Positions 1-8,427 of a stretch of 44,922 bases of DNA are shown here, piece by piece (the first letter of the stretch is position 1; every line of letters starts with the position of its first letter). Where the stretch lies: NCBI RefSeq assembly GCF_900114585.1, contig NZ_FOTL01000016.1:1-44922 (forward strand), read 5' to 3'. Source of the DNA: Methanobrevibacter olleyae (lineage in GTDB: Archaea > Methanobacteriota > Methanobacteria > Methanobacteriales > Methanobacteriaceae). Under the pieces are notes generated by a model. It made no database searches and was not told the origin of the DNA. It saw only the letters and a list, made by a program, of their open reading frames with translations. The position numbers and the translations under genes were made by a program.

Positions 1-204
1 AAAAGGACATCTAGCATAATTCATCCTAAAATAAGGAACATCCTTTTTAAAAATTAAATCAAAAGATTTAAAAACTTCACGACAAGAATTAAATAATCTT
101 ACAAAATGAGGATTTGAAAGAACAAAATCATCATTAAAATCGCAAAATATATATTGTTCAACATCTAAAATACTATTTGGAGCAATTGTTTTTTGTTTTA
201 ACAT
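1..204 (-). CDS. Transposase, N-terminal 68 codons (runs off the window)
   Basis: An open frame starts at ATG 204-202 and is still open at base 1. It begins MLKQKTIAPNSILDVEQYIF and ends RMNYARCPF at the edge. The approaching cysteine, in a C-P-F context, suggests a zinc-binding N-terminal region, as in ISL3-type transposases whose DDE catalytic core lies further on. The frame sits just inside the putative IS terminus, as expected for this family. No strong SD is visible. A C-terminal transposase remnant at 41453-41749 may be from the same family, but the two pieces do not overlap and cannot be compared directly. Confidence 0.6.
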   Translation of the reverse strand, partial: MLKQKTIAPNSILDVEQYIFCDFNDDFVLSNPHFVRLFNSCREVFKSFDLIFKKDVPYFRMNYARCPF

Positions 205-320
205 AAAAAAAACTTTGCTCCAACTCTTTATTAAATTTTACTATTTTTAAATAAAAATCAAACAATTTTTTAAGAAAAAATTCTAAAAACCACTACTTTT
301 TATTAAAAAAATTTTCAAAT

Positions 321-342
321 CAACAAAGTTTTTGAAAGAGCC
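321..342. repeat. Terminal inverted repeat of the IS
   Basis: Read on the minus strand it begins GGCTCTTTCAAAAACTTTG, resembling ISL3-family ends. A partly similar AAAACTTTG stretch lies nearer the transposase start, around 210-219. The matching far end is outside the window. Confidence 0.5.
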
Positions 343-455
343 ATAAAAGAATGATATTACAATGATATTATCATCAAAATTTGATAATAACAAAACAATA
401 TCATAGGATTTAATTAAAGAAAATAAGCAGTTTAATTAAAAATAGAAATAAAAAT

Positions 456-581
456 AGAAATAAAAACCAACTAAAATAACTCAAAGAACAAAAAATCATA
501 AAGAAATAAAAACCAACTAAAATAACTCAAAGAACAAAAAATCATAAAGAAATAAAAACCAACTAAAATAACTCTAAGAAC
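456..581. repeat. 46-bp tandem repeat, about 2.7 copies
   Basis: The block CCAACTAAAATAACTC recurs at 467, 513 and 559, an exact 46-bp period. Copies 1 and 2 are identical and the third carries one substitution before it diverges. It lies 19 bp beyond the stop codon of the ATP-grasp gene. Confidence 0.9.
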
Positions 582-599
582 ATGAATATAATTAAAGAA

Positions 600-1739
600 T
601 TAAAGACTATAATCATTACCTGTTAATTCTTTAGCTATTTTATAAGTTTCTTCAGGAGTATTTCCCCTAATAGTTATTCTTTGATAAGCTTTAGGGCCAT
701 GAAGTATAAAATTATTATTAATATACTCTTTTATAGGTTCTTGAGGTTCTGGACCTTTATAATTTCCAATTGGTATTTCTAAAGTATAAAAATCTTTCAT
801 TTCATTTTCAAGTTCATCTAGATTAAATTTTCCTATTGCAATATCTACAAGTAAATTCAATGGATTTAAGCCAGTACAAGCAAAGGACAAATATCTTGTT
901 CCACTTGGACGAGTGTTTATTTCAATAGCATAGACCTTATTTTCTACTTTTGAATAAATTAAATCTATATCAATGGTTCCCTCAGATTTAAGGCTAGTTG
1001 CAATATCTTTAGCTATTTCTCTAAACTCTTCATTATCAAAATCTTCAAAGTCACAAGGCCCATATCTAAGTCTACTTATAGGATGAATTCCTTCTAAATT
1101 AGTTTCTCCTTTATAAACTGGCACTAATGGCAAATACTCTCCATTCCATCCTATAACTTCAATAGAAACTTCAGAACCTTCAATAAATTTCTCAATTAAA
1201 GCTTGTTTAAATTTGTCAAAATATTTTAAAACATCATCAAATTCACTAGCTATACAAATATCTTTACCACCTTGACCTTCTCTTTGTTTTAAAACAATTG
1301 GAAAGTTAAAACCTAATTTTTCTATAAATTCTTCCTCCCCATCAAAGTCATTTTTATTTAGAATCTTAGCAGGTGGAACATTAAGATTAATTGATTTAAA
1401 GAATTCTTTAGTTTTTATTTTATCAGAAGTAATAGAAACAGCATTGATATTAGAAGAAATTACAGGAATATTATGTTTTTCCTCTATTTCTTCTTTCATA
1501 ATTGCCACATCCATTAATGGAGGATCAATACCAAGAAGAGGTACAATAGCATCAACTTCTTCTTTAATAGCTATTTCCATTGGTTTATCCATTCCTCTTG
1601 GAACTATATAATGTCTTGTTGATAAATTTAAATTAGGAGCCTCTTCATTTGATTCTGTAATTATACTTTCAATTCCTAATTTATCAACATGATAAGCTAC
1701 ATCATCATATAATCTTGATCCAATAAATAGTACCTTCAT
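600..1739 (-). CDS. ATP-grasp domain carboxylate-amine ligase-like protein
   Basis: A 379-residue protein with the ATP-grasp layout. The N-terminal Rossmann-like pre-ATP-grasp part (residues 1-95) begins KVLFIGSRLYDD. The ATP-binding part contains VLKQREGQGGKD with a likely ATP-contacting Lys151, and the metal-binding strand reads AIEINTRPSGTRY (Glu273, Asn275). Family members couple a carboxylate to an amine or thiol using ATP, in the manner of carbamoyl-phosphate synthase large subunit or PurT-like ligases. The substrate cannot be read from sequence. ATG start with SD AGTGAT 4-9 bp upstream. No co-directional gene is close enough to form an operon, and a 46-bp tandem array follows the stop. 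Confidence 0.75.
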   Translation of the reverse strand: MKVLFIGSRLYDDVAYHVDKLGIESIITESNEEAPNLNLSTRHYIVPRGMDKPMEIAIKEEVDAIVPLLGIDPPLMDVAIMKEEIEEKHNIPVISSNINAVSITSDKIKTKEFFKSINLNVPPAKILNKNDFDGEEEFIEKLGFNFPIVLKQREGQGGKDICIASEFDDVLKYFDKFKQALIEKFIEGSEVSIEVIGWNGEYLPLVPVYKGETNLEGIHPISRLRYGPCDFEDFDNEEFREIAKDIATSLKSEGTIDIDLIYSKVENKVYAIEINTRPSGTRYLSFACTGLNPLNLLVDIAIGKFNLDELENEMKDFYTLEIPIGNYKGPEPQEPIKEYINNNFILHGPKAYQRITIRGNTPEETYKIAKELTGNDYSL

Positions 1740-1902
1740 AAAATCACTTAAAAAAGTTTTAAAAAAAATTTCTAACTTATAGTTTTTTAAATTAAATTCA
1801 ATTAAATTCTACAATCTAATTATATATTTAAAATCCTATTAAATAAAATTTACTTAAAAATAGAAAAATAAAATAATGAAAATAATAAAAAGATATGAAA
1901 GG

Positions 1903-2643
1903 TTAAATATTTAAAATCTTTGAAAATAATAATTTTACAAGTAAATCAGATGTTTCTTTAACTATATCAGATAATTCAAAGGATAAATCCATGATTTTAG
2001 GTTCTATTCCAATAAATAGAATCTCAAATTCATTTTCTAACTCTAGATATTTAATCAAATATGCTAATGACATTGAGTGTGTTGAAATGCTAATATCTAC
2101 AATATTATCTTTATTTACAATGTTTATTTCACCTGCTTCTTTATTCATCAAACTAGCATCAACGATTATAATATGAGAAGGATTAGATTTTTTTATTAAT
2201 CCTGTGAAATTTTCAGGAACAGAGCCACCATCTATTAAAAATGTTTTATTTAATCTTTTTTTTAATGACTCATTTACATCAACATTTAATTCGCAAATAT
2301 ACGAATTAAGACCATCATCTAGAGGTATATTTCCAGTGTTAATATCACATACATTATCAAAAAAATCTTCATTTTTATCTAGATTATTAGGTTCATTCTG
2401 ATTAAGATTATTCTTGAAATTAGCTGGATCCGGATTATTCAATATGGATTCTTTTAAAAGAGATAATTGGTTAATTATGTAAGGCCCCAAACCATCATCT
2501 CCCCTAATATCATTCCCTATACCTAAAATAAGAAGAGAATCACAATTTTCTAAAAATAAGTCAATATCTTCACTAATTTTATCAAAATTATTTAACATTT
2601 TATCACAATAAATATATTCTAAAATCATTGAAAAAATTTTCAC
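1903..2643 (-). CDS. Hydrogenase maturation protease, HycI family, with insertion
   Basis: The HycI/HoxW fold is recognisable: LLILGIGNDIRGDDGLGP near residues 37-54, FLIDGGSVPENFTG at 135-148, IIIVDASLM at 158-166 and STHSMSLAYL at 187-196. Asp49/50, Asp162 and His189 would be the nickel ligands used to sense the [NiFe] centre before the C-terminal tail of the hydrogenase large subunit is cleaved. The protein is about 246 residues against roughly 150-160 for the family. The excess is an Asn/Asp-rich insertion at about 66-133. The start is ambiguous: a GTG at 2643, or the ATG five codons later, and neither has a strong SD. The target hydrogenase is not in the window. Confidence 0.8.
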   Translation of the reverse strand: MKIFSMILEYIYCDKMLNNFDKISEDIDLFLENCDSLLILGIGNDIRGDDGLGPYIINQLSLLKESILNNPDPANFKNNLNQNEPNNLDKNEDFFDNVCDINTGNIPLDDGLNSYICELNVDVNESLKKRLNKTFLIDGGSVPENFTGLIKKSNPSHIIIVDASLMNKEAGEINIVNKDNIVDISISTHSMSLAYLIKYLELENEFEILFIGIEPKIMDLSFELSDIVKETSDLLVKLLFSKILNI

Positions 2644-2719
2644 TTGAAATACAACTAAAACTTCATCTATTCACTAAAATTATCGGTCAATAAACAAAAG
2701 TAAAAAAATAAAAAAATAT

Positions 2720-3682
2720 TTAATTATGAATAATTTCTAAAACTTCAGTTTTTATAGTTTCTAGTTCCCCACCCATAATATATTCCAATTTAATTCTAAC
2801 TATATCTCCGCAAATTACTTCCATTTCTTCTATTGGAATCAAGAGAGAAGGGTTTAACATAGGTGTAGGGCCGCAAATAATATTTTCATTTAATCTTGTA
2901 AAACTTGTTAATTTTATACCATTGATTTTTAATTTATTTTCTCTAATATTAAAATTTTCTTTAAAATTAAATTTTTCAAATTTTTCCTTTGAGATTTCAT
3001 CTTCAAATCTAATTTCTTCTAAATCTTCCTTATTAAAAATTTTTAAATCTATTATTGTGCTAAAATCAGGATCAATATCATCTAAAAACTTGAATTCGCT
3101 ATAAATACTAGACTTAGCTAAAGTGATGTAAATCGGAGTGAATTCATCATCTTCATATTGTATAAAATGATTGTTCATAAAAATAGCTTCTGCTGAGTTG
3201 ATTATAGAGTGTGGAATTATCACCCCATCCTCTTTTAAGAATTTTTTAGCATAATTCAATACAGGAACTTCTTCTTCATCAATTAAAGCAGTATCCAGCA
3301 TTTCGCAAATGATTAAATCTGCTTTATCTTCCATCCTATTAAAATCAAAATTCAAGATATCTTCATTAAAAACTTGAATATTATCAAAATCTTTAAGGTT
3401 TTCCTTAGCTAATTTATAACTAGATTCATTTAATTCAATAGAAATGATTTTATCAAAATAATCACGGGCAAAATAACTTAAAACACCACTTCCACAACCT
3501 AAATCGAAAGCTATTTTTTTATCTGATTGTAAATTTGAATTTATATCATTATTTCTATTATCTGATAAATTGTAATCATTTTTCCTAGTTTTAGCATAAT
3601 CATCTATAGCTTCCTTAAAAACACTGAGTCTTTCATAATCTTTTAAAAGCTTAAAATGATAAGAATTTAGATTAAACTTCAT
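2720..3682 (-). CDS. Class I SAM methyltransferase, PRMT-like
   Basis: A 320-residue protein. The SAM-binding motif I is DLGCGSG (60-66), with an acidic ribose-binding position in ISIELNE (80-86). The segment ICEMLDTALIDEEEVP (125-140) resembles the double-glutamate loop of protein arginine methyltransferases, and it is followed by a glycine plus IIPHSI, as at the start of the PRMT beta-barrel. The C-terminal half (160-320) is beta-rich and ends in charged strands. Protein arginine methylation is a hypothesis; an RNA or other protein target is equally possible. ATG start with SD AAGGG. Confidence 0.6.
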   Translation of the reverse strand: MKFNLNSYHFKLLKDYERLSVFKEAIDDYAKTRKNDYNLSDNRNNDINSNLQSDKKIAFDLGCGSGVLSYFARDYFDKIISIELNESSYKLAKENLKDFDNIQVFNEDILNFDFNRMEDKADLIICEMLDTALIDEEEVPVLNYAKKFLKEDGVIIPHSIINSAEAIFMNNHFIQYEDDEFTPIYITLAKSSIYSEFKFLDDIDPDFSTIIDLKIFNKEDLEEIRFEDEISKEKFEKFNFKENFNIRENKLKINGIKLTSFTRLNENIICGPTPMLNPSLLIPIEEMEVICGDIVRIKLEYIMGGELETIKTEVLEIIHN

Positions 3683-3787
3683 AATAACCCTTATAAAACA
3701 ATGAATTTTTTAAATTTAAAAATAGAAAAAAATAGATAAAGTAATAATTAAAAAAATTAAATTAATAATTAAAAAAACACTTATAAT

Positions 3788-3868
3788 AATAAATGAATTT
3801 ATTAATAAATGAATTTATTAATAAATGAATTTATTAATAAATGAATTTATTGATAAATGAATTTATTG
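3788..3868. repeat. 16-bp tandem repeat, 5 copies
   Basis: AAATGAATTTATT starts at 3791, 3807, 3823, 3839 and 3855. The unit AATAAATGAATTTATT is nearly self-complementary, so each copy could form a short hairpin. It lies between the nikR stop (3920) and the start of the PRMT-like gene (3682). Confidence 0.9.
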
Positions 3869-3919
3869 ATAAATCTATTTATTAATAAATAATTAATATC
3901 AATGAAAAAAAGTTAGAAA

Positions 3920-4363
3920 TTAAAGATGGCTATGATCATGACCTTTACTACGGTTTAAAGACTCACCACTTACTGTACTGGTGAGTTTTACATGCTCTAC
4001 ACCTTTAAGTCTCATCATTTTTTCTGTTAAGTCCCTAATTTGTGTAACTTCACCATTTACAACAATAACTTCCATACAATATTTATGAGTCATGTGAATA
4101 TGCATACTTGCATTAATTTCTTCTCTAAAATCATGCTGGATGTCTGCTAAGTTTTCCATAACACCTGTAAAATGATGGTCATAGATAATAGTTATAACCC
4201 CTACTCTTTGACCTTCCATTTCATTCATCCATTGATATCTTAATATATAATCACTTAAAGCATCACGAATACCTTTTGAACGTGATTGGTAACCTCTGTC
4301 TTTTAAGACCTCATCAAATTCAGCTAAAAGCTTTTTTGGTAAAGACATACTTATTCTCATCAT
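3920..4363 (-). CDS. nikR: Nickel-responsive transcriptional regulator NikR
   Basis: A ribbon-helix-helix DNA-binding N-terminus (MMRISMSLPKKLLAEFDEVL) is followed by an ACT-like nickel-sensing domain. With the start used here the ligands are His77, His88, His90 and Cys96 (IQHD, HIHMTHKYC), matching the square-planar nickel site of characterised NikR. It would repress nickel uptake when nickel is sufficient. Nickel is needed for hydrogenases and for coenzyme F430. The start was moved: a GTG nine bases upstream is part of the SD (AGGTG), which is spaced 6 bp from this ATG. A TATA-like TCTATATAAAATATG lies about 75 bp upstream on the minus strand. Confidence 0.93.
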   Translation of the reverse strand: MMRISMSLPKKLLAEFDEVLKDRGYQSRSKGIRDALSDYILRYQWMNEMEGQRVGVITIIYDHHFTGVMENLADIQHDFREEINASMHIHMTHKYCMEVIVVNGEVTQIRDLTEKMMRLKGVEHVKLTSTVSGESLNRSKGHDHSHL

Positions 4364-4719
4364 ATTAAACACCTAAAACTACAATATAAATATTAAATAA
4401 TAATTATTCATAAAAATTAATGATAAATTCATATTTTATATAGATTCATAACACTAATTATAAAATTATTATTCATATATATTAATATTATTACTTTATA
4501 GAATATAAATATTACTAAAAATTAGAAACTTTCCACCTAAAAATTATCTAAATTAAAGAATTTAAAAATCATATAATAAATTTTTAAAACTAGAAATCAT
4601 AAAAACAAATGCAAATAATATCTTATAACTATAAATAATTTTATTGGTAAAAAATTGATTAAAATAAATATAATACAATGGCTTTAATAAAAAAAATAAA
4701 AAGTAAAATAAAATAAAGC
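4364..4719. other. Intergenic: nikR promoter region
   Basis: AT-rich and without a supported gene. It holds the nikR SD (4370-4374), a minus-strand TATA-like box around 4435-4446, and two direct copies of ATTATTCATA (near 4402 and 4465) that could be regulator sites. None is a clear NikR-type GTATGA palindrome. Confidence 0.4.
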
Positions 4720-5175
4720 TTATAAAATTTTATAATAATCTCCATTTTTTCTAGAAATAGCTTCAATAAGTTCTTTATTTTCTAAAGATAATAAAATATG
4801 ATACATTCTAAAATCAGATAATTTTAAATCACCATATAAAAGATTTCCTTCAATTTCATATCTAGAAACAAAACCTTTACTATCAGCTAACGATTTAATA
4901 ATTTCAAAAGAGGCTTTTTCTTTTTGGTTTAGCTCAGCAATAATTACATCTTCTTTTGAATCTACAGTATTTATCTCTCTGTCAACTTCTTTTAATTCAA
5001 CTATAGAACCATTATAATAAACTAATCCCTTTGACTCTAAACTTTTTAATAAATCATTTAAATCATGTTCATAAATCCCTAAATCCTCTTTAAGAATAGA
5101 AACATCAATTTTATCTTCCATATACGATTTAATTTGATTTAAAATATTTTCTTCTTCTATAGTTATTGTTATCAT
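4720..5175 (-). CDS. Winged-helix domain protein of unknown function
   Basis: A 151-residue acidic protein. Residues 1-58 look like one winged helix (ILNQIKSYM, then LNDLLKSLESKGLVYYNGSIVEL, with a glycine-containing wing). Residues 80-151 look like a second (ASFEIIKSLADSKGFVSRYEIE, then FRMYHILLSLENKELIEAISRKNGDYYKIL). A tandem wHTH layout suggests a transcriptional regulator or a subunit of the transcription machinery. There are no metal or ligand motifs and no close partner gene. ATG start with SD AAGGT. Confidence 0.5.
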   Translation of the reverse strand: MITITIEEENILNQIKSYMEDKIDVSILKEDLGIYEHDLNDLLKSLESKGLVYYNGSIVELKEVDREINTVDSKEDVIIAELNQKEKASFEIIKSLADSKGFVSRYEIEGNLLYGDLKLSDFRMYHILLSLENKELIEAISRKNGDYYKIL

Positions 5176-5215
5176 AAATAAGACCTTAAAATATATTTTT
5201 TTAGAATTATTATAA

Positions 5216-5292
5216 AATAATTAAATAATTAAATAATTAAATAACCAAGTAAGTAAATAATAAATAATTAATAATTAATAATTAATAATTTT
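5216..5292. repeat. Short AATAATT/TAATTAA repeats after pdxT
   Basis: Runs of AATAATTA-type units (7-8 bp) occupy the whole interval from the pdxT stop to near 5216. This is low-complexity sequence immediately downstream of a stop codon. Confidence 0.6.
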
Positions 5293-5293
5293 A

Positions 5294-5875
5294 TTAGTTA
5301 GAAAGTACTAGGTTAATAAAATATTCATGTATTCTACTATCTTCAGTTAATTCTGGATGAAAAGAGATTGCTAAGTTTTTACCTTGTTTTATAGCAACAA
5401 TCTCTCCATTATATTCTGCTAAAACTTCAATATCTTCTTTAGTTTCATCATATGAACATAAGACAGGTGCTCTAATAAATACTCCAGAATATTCATATCC
5501 TAAGATATTAATTGTATCTTCAAAAGAATCAACTTGTCTTCCAAATGCATTTCTACCTACTTCTATATCCATCAATTTTAAAATCGGTTGATTATAATCT
5601 GTTTTAGATGAAAGTAAAATCATTCCAGCACAGGTTCCAAATACTGGCAAATCGTTTTCTTTAATTACTTTATCAATTTCTCTTTCAAATAGAATTTTAC
5701 CAATTGCAGTACTTTCTCCACCTGATATAATAATACAATCGCATTCTGCTACTTCATCTGCATATCTAACAGTTCTTGCTTCTCCATCAATACCCATATT
5801 TTCAATAGCTTTTTTTGTAATATCTAAATGTTCACTTACTGCACCTTGTAAGTTTAAAATTCCAACTACAACCAT
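5294..5875 (-). CDS. pdxT: Pyridoxal 5'-phosphate synthase glutaminase subunit PdxT
   Basis: PdxT hydrolyses glutamine and channels ammonia to PdxS, which makes pyridoxal 5'-phosphate. The 193-residue class I amidotransferase carries the PdxT signature GILNLQGAVSEH at the N-terminus, SGGESTAIGK (51-60), the nucleophile elbow VFGTCAGM with Cys82, and the rest of the triad in ISFHPELTED (His173, Glu175). The length is normal for the family. ATG start with SD GGTGAT 4 bp upstream. The partner pdxS is not next to it. Confidence 0.95.
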   Translation of the reverse strand: MVVVGILNLQGAVSEHLDITKKAIENMGIDGEARTVRYADEVAECDCIIISGGESTAIGKILFEREIDKVIKENDLPVFGTCAGMILLSSKTDYNQPILKLMDIEVGRNAFGRQVDSFEDTINILGYEYSGVFIRAPVLCSYDETKEDIEVLAEYNGEIVAIKQGKNLAISFHPELTEDSRIHEYFINLVLSN

Positions 5876-6290
5876 TTAATCACCAAATAAGAATAAAAAT
5901 AAATAAAATAATTAAAATTAATGGATAAACCTTATAATCAAATTCTAAATATTCCTGTTTTTAATCTAATTATATTATGTAAAATAACATTAATAAACTT
6001 ATAGACAGCAATTGAAAAATATAATTTCAAAAATTGTTTAATTTATAAAATGAACTTTAAAATAAAAAACTAAAAAGATCTAAAAAAGTACAAAGATAAA
6101 TATATAAAAAAATAAAAAACTAAAAAAATCTAAAAAAGTACAAAGATAAATATATAAAAAAATAAAAAACTAAAAAAATCTAAAAAAGTACAAAGATAAA
6201 TATATAAAAAAATAAAAAACTAAAAAAATCTAAAAAAGTACAAAGATAAATATATAAAAAAGTAAAAAAGTAAAAAAATGAATAAATTAA
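5876..6290. other. Intergenic: 50-bp tandem array, no gene
   Basis: The part nearest pdxT is plain AT-rich DNA with no SD-preceded frame. The part nearest the HEAT-repeat gene is a tandem array listed separately. Confidence 0.5.
6062..6262. repeat. 50-bp tandem repeat, 4 copies
   Basis: GTACAAAGATAAATATATAA recurs at 6088, 6138, 6188 and 6238, an exact 50-bp period, nearly identical between copies. The array ends about 30 bp from the stop codon of the HEAT-repeat gene. Confidence 0.95.
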
Positions 6291-6758
6291 TTATTCACTT
6301 TTTATTCTATTTATAGCGTCTTTTGCACCATATTGTACAAAAGAGCTTTCGTCTTCTAATAATTCTTCAAGTTTTGGAAGAGCTTCTTCAGCACCTAATG
6401 CACCTAAAATCCAACAAGCCGCACCTCTAACTCTCCATTTAGGACTATCTAATTCTGCAAGAACAGGTTCAATAGCTTCATCACCCATAGTAGTTAAAGC
6501 AGTAGAAGCCTCTCTCCTTACAAGTTTATTCCTATCACTTAAAGTTTTAACAAGTGCTGGAATAGCTCTTTTATCACCAATAGCTGCTAGAATTTGAGCT
6601 GCACCAATTTTAACATCTTTATTTCTTTCATCTAAAGCTGCAATAAGAGGTTCAACTGCTTCTTCACCTTTAAGTTCAAGTGAACCTATTGCTTCTTCCT
6701 TTACAAAATCATCAGAATCTTTTAAGTCCAATATAAAATCTTCAATAGATTTTTCCAT
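6291..6758 (-). CDS. HEAT-repeat (PBS lyase-type) protein
   Basis: A 155-residue protein built of about five 31-residue helical pairs. Recurrent signatures are AVEPLIAALDERNKDVKIGA, AIPALVKTLSDRNKLVRREA, AIEPVLAELDSPKWRVRGAA and ALPKLEELLEDESSFVQYGA. Such short HEAT scaffolds bind protein partners. No catalytic residues are evident and the partner is unknown. ATG start with a weak SD (AGGATGG). A TATA-like element lies about 165 bp upstream. Confidence 0.8.
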   Translation of the reverse strand: MEKSIEDFILDLKDSDDFVKEEAIGSLELKGEEAVEPLIAALDERNKDVKIGAAQILAAIGDKRAIPALVKTLSDRNKLVRREASTALTTMGDEAIEPVLAELDSPKWRVRGAACWILGALGAEEALPKLEELLEDESSFVQYGAKDAINRIKSE

Positions 6759-7293
6759 AATAATACCATCCTAAAAATTAATTATCCAAAATATTTCAAG
6801 AAAATTTTAAAGTAAAAATTTAAAATCTACTAGCATTCTCAATTTTAATTCAATCATAGTGAATAATTATCTTATTTTTATTTTATAATTGAATTTATCT
6901 AATTATTATTATGATTTACAAGTATATAAATATTTCTACTTTATACGAACAATATCATAATATACAAATAAAAGTCAAAAACACAATTTGAAATTATAGT
7001 TAATGAATACAATGATGTATAAAAATACACATTAAGGTTTAAAATTACAAAAGATTAAAATATAAAAGAATATAATATTATATATAAATTATAAATTATA
7101 TTAATTAAAATTACTAAAATTATTAAAATTATTAAAATTAAAATAATAATAATTAAAATAGTTATTAAAATAATTATTAAGATAGTTATTAAAATAAAAA
7201 TTAAAAGTAATAATAATTAAAATAATTACTAAAATAAAAATTAAAATCAATGCATGATTAATAATTAATAAAAGAAAAAGGATTTTGTAAATA
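6759..7293. other. Intergenic: divergent promoter region
   Basis: Separates two divergent genes. The half nearest the dehydrogenase (7070-7250) is a degenerate run of ATTAAAAT and ATAATTA units. No supported coding frame or RNA gene was seen. Confidence 0.5.
6920..6937 (-). promoter_or_regulatory. TATA-box promoter for the HEAT-repeat gene
   Basis: On the minus strand the sequence reads AGAAATATTTATATACTT, a good archaeal BRE plus TATA. It implies a 5' leader of roughly 130 nt before the ATG at 6758. Inference from sequence only. Confidence 0.4.
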
Positions 7294-8298
7294 ATGATAA
7301 AAATAGCAAGAATTGATGGTGATGGTATAGGTAAAGAAGTAACAGAAGCAGGAGTAGCTGTTCTTGAATCACTAGACTTAAACTTTGATTTTTACGAAGC
7401 AGAAGCTGGAAGAGAATGTTTTGAAAAAAATGGAACAACAATTCCAGAAGAAACAATAAAAGTAGCTAAAAATACAAAAGCTACTCTTTTTGGAGCAATA
7501 AGTTCAACACCAGGTGAAAAAAGTCCTATCATTGTACTTAGACAAGAATTAGACACTTATGCAAATTTAAGACCTATTAAGTCATTTAAAGGAATTGACT
7601 GCTTATTCAATGATTTAGATTTTCTTATTGTAAGAGAAAATACAGAAGGATTATACTCAGGTTGCGAAACAATAGATGAAACTAAAGATAAAGCAATAGC
7701 TCAAAGAGTAATAACAAAAAAGGCAAGTGAAAGAATATCAAAACTTGCTTTTGAAGAGGCAATAAGCTTAAAAAAAGAATCAGTTACTTGTGTGCATAAA
7801 GCAAATGTATTAAAAAAAACTGATGGAATATTTAAAGAGTCTTTTTATAAAGTAGCTCAAGATTACCCCAATATAAAAACTAATGATTATTATGTAGATG
7901 CAACTGCAATGTATCTTTTAATAAAACCACAAGAATTTGATGTGATTGTAACTAGTAATTTATTTGGAGATATATTATCAGATGCATCAGCAGGTCTTGT
8001 TGGAGGACTAGGGCTTGCGCCATCTGGAAATATTGGTGATAAACATGGAATATTTGAACCAGTTCATGGATCTGCACCAGATATTGCAGGAAACAATATA
8101 TCAAACCCAATAGCTATGTTATTATCTGTTTCTATGATGCTTGAATATTTAAACGAAACTTATTGGGCTGAAAAAGTAAAAATTGCATGTGAAAATGTCT
8201 TAGAAAAAGGAAAAGTAAAAACACCTGATTTAGGTGGAAATAATAAGACAATGGACGTAGCAAATGAAGTAATTAAAGAAATAGAGAATTTAATATAG
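7294..8298 (+). CDS. Isopropylmalate/homoisocitrate dehydrogenase family enzyme
   Basis: A 334-residue NAD-dependent beta-decarboxylating dehydrogenase. It has IARIDGDGIGKEV at the N-terminus, LDTYANLRPI, the substrate loop VRENTEGLYSG, the catalytic Tyr/Lys region ahead of CVHKANVLK, the metal-binding TSNLFGDILSDASAG, and the NAD-binding EPVHGSAPDIAG. Methanogens carry two paralogues: LeuB (3-isopropylmalate, leucine) and AksF (homoisocitrate and longer homologues, coenzyme B). Features of both are present: SPIIVLR before the YANLRP motif is AksF-like, while the GLYSG loop is LeuB-like. The symbol is therefore left open. ATG start with SD AAGGA. Confidence 0.85.
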   Translation: MIKIARIDGDGIGKEVTEAGVAVLESLDLNFDFYEAEAGRECFEKNGTTIPEETIKVAKNTKATLFGAISSTPGEKSPIIVLRQELDTYANLRPIKSFKGIDCLFNDLDFLIVRENTEGLYSGCETIDETKDKAIAQRVITKKASERISKLAFEEAISLKKESVTCVHKANVLKKTDGIFKESFYKVAQDYPNIKTNDYYVDATAMYLLIKPQEFDVIVTSNLFGDILSDASAGLVGGLGLAPSGNIGDKHGIFEPVHGSAPDIAGNNISNPIAMLLSVSMMLEYLNETYWAEKVKIACENVLEKGKVKTPDLGGNNKTMDVANEVIKEIENLI

Positions 8299-8427
8299 TA
8301 TTAAAAATATTAAAAATCATAAAAACTAATTATTCTTAAATAAAACTAAATATCATAATAACTAGAAGAATAATAAAAAAATCACAAAATAAAACTAAAT
8401 ATCGTAAAAGGACTAAAGAGGAAAGAT

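Larger units (their letters stand above)
1..342 (-). mobile_element. ISL3-like insertion sequence, one end only
   Basis: The window opens inside an insertion sequence. A transposase frame read on the minus strand begins at 204, and about 120 bp further out lies a 22-bp sequence (321-342) that, read inward, starts GGCTCTTTCAAAAACTTTG. ISL3-family elements are known to have terminal repeats beginning GGCTCTT or similar. The element therefore appears to end at 342, and the next 8 bases (ATAAAAGA) would be one copy of the target duplication. The other end lies outside the window. Family assignment is by transposase style and terminus from memory. Confidence 0.6.
205..599. other. Intergenic: IS end plus tandem repeat, no gene
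   Basis: Contains the non-coding end of the insertion sequence (to 342), a short AT-rich stretch with ATGATATTA repeated near 352-368, and a 46-bp tandem array (456-581). No frame with an SD was seen on either strand. Confidence 0.6.

Noticed and set aside
456-581. Possible CRISPR array
   Set aside because: Whole 46-bp units repeat with no variable spacers; a plain tandem repeat. The same holds for every array in the window.
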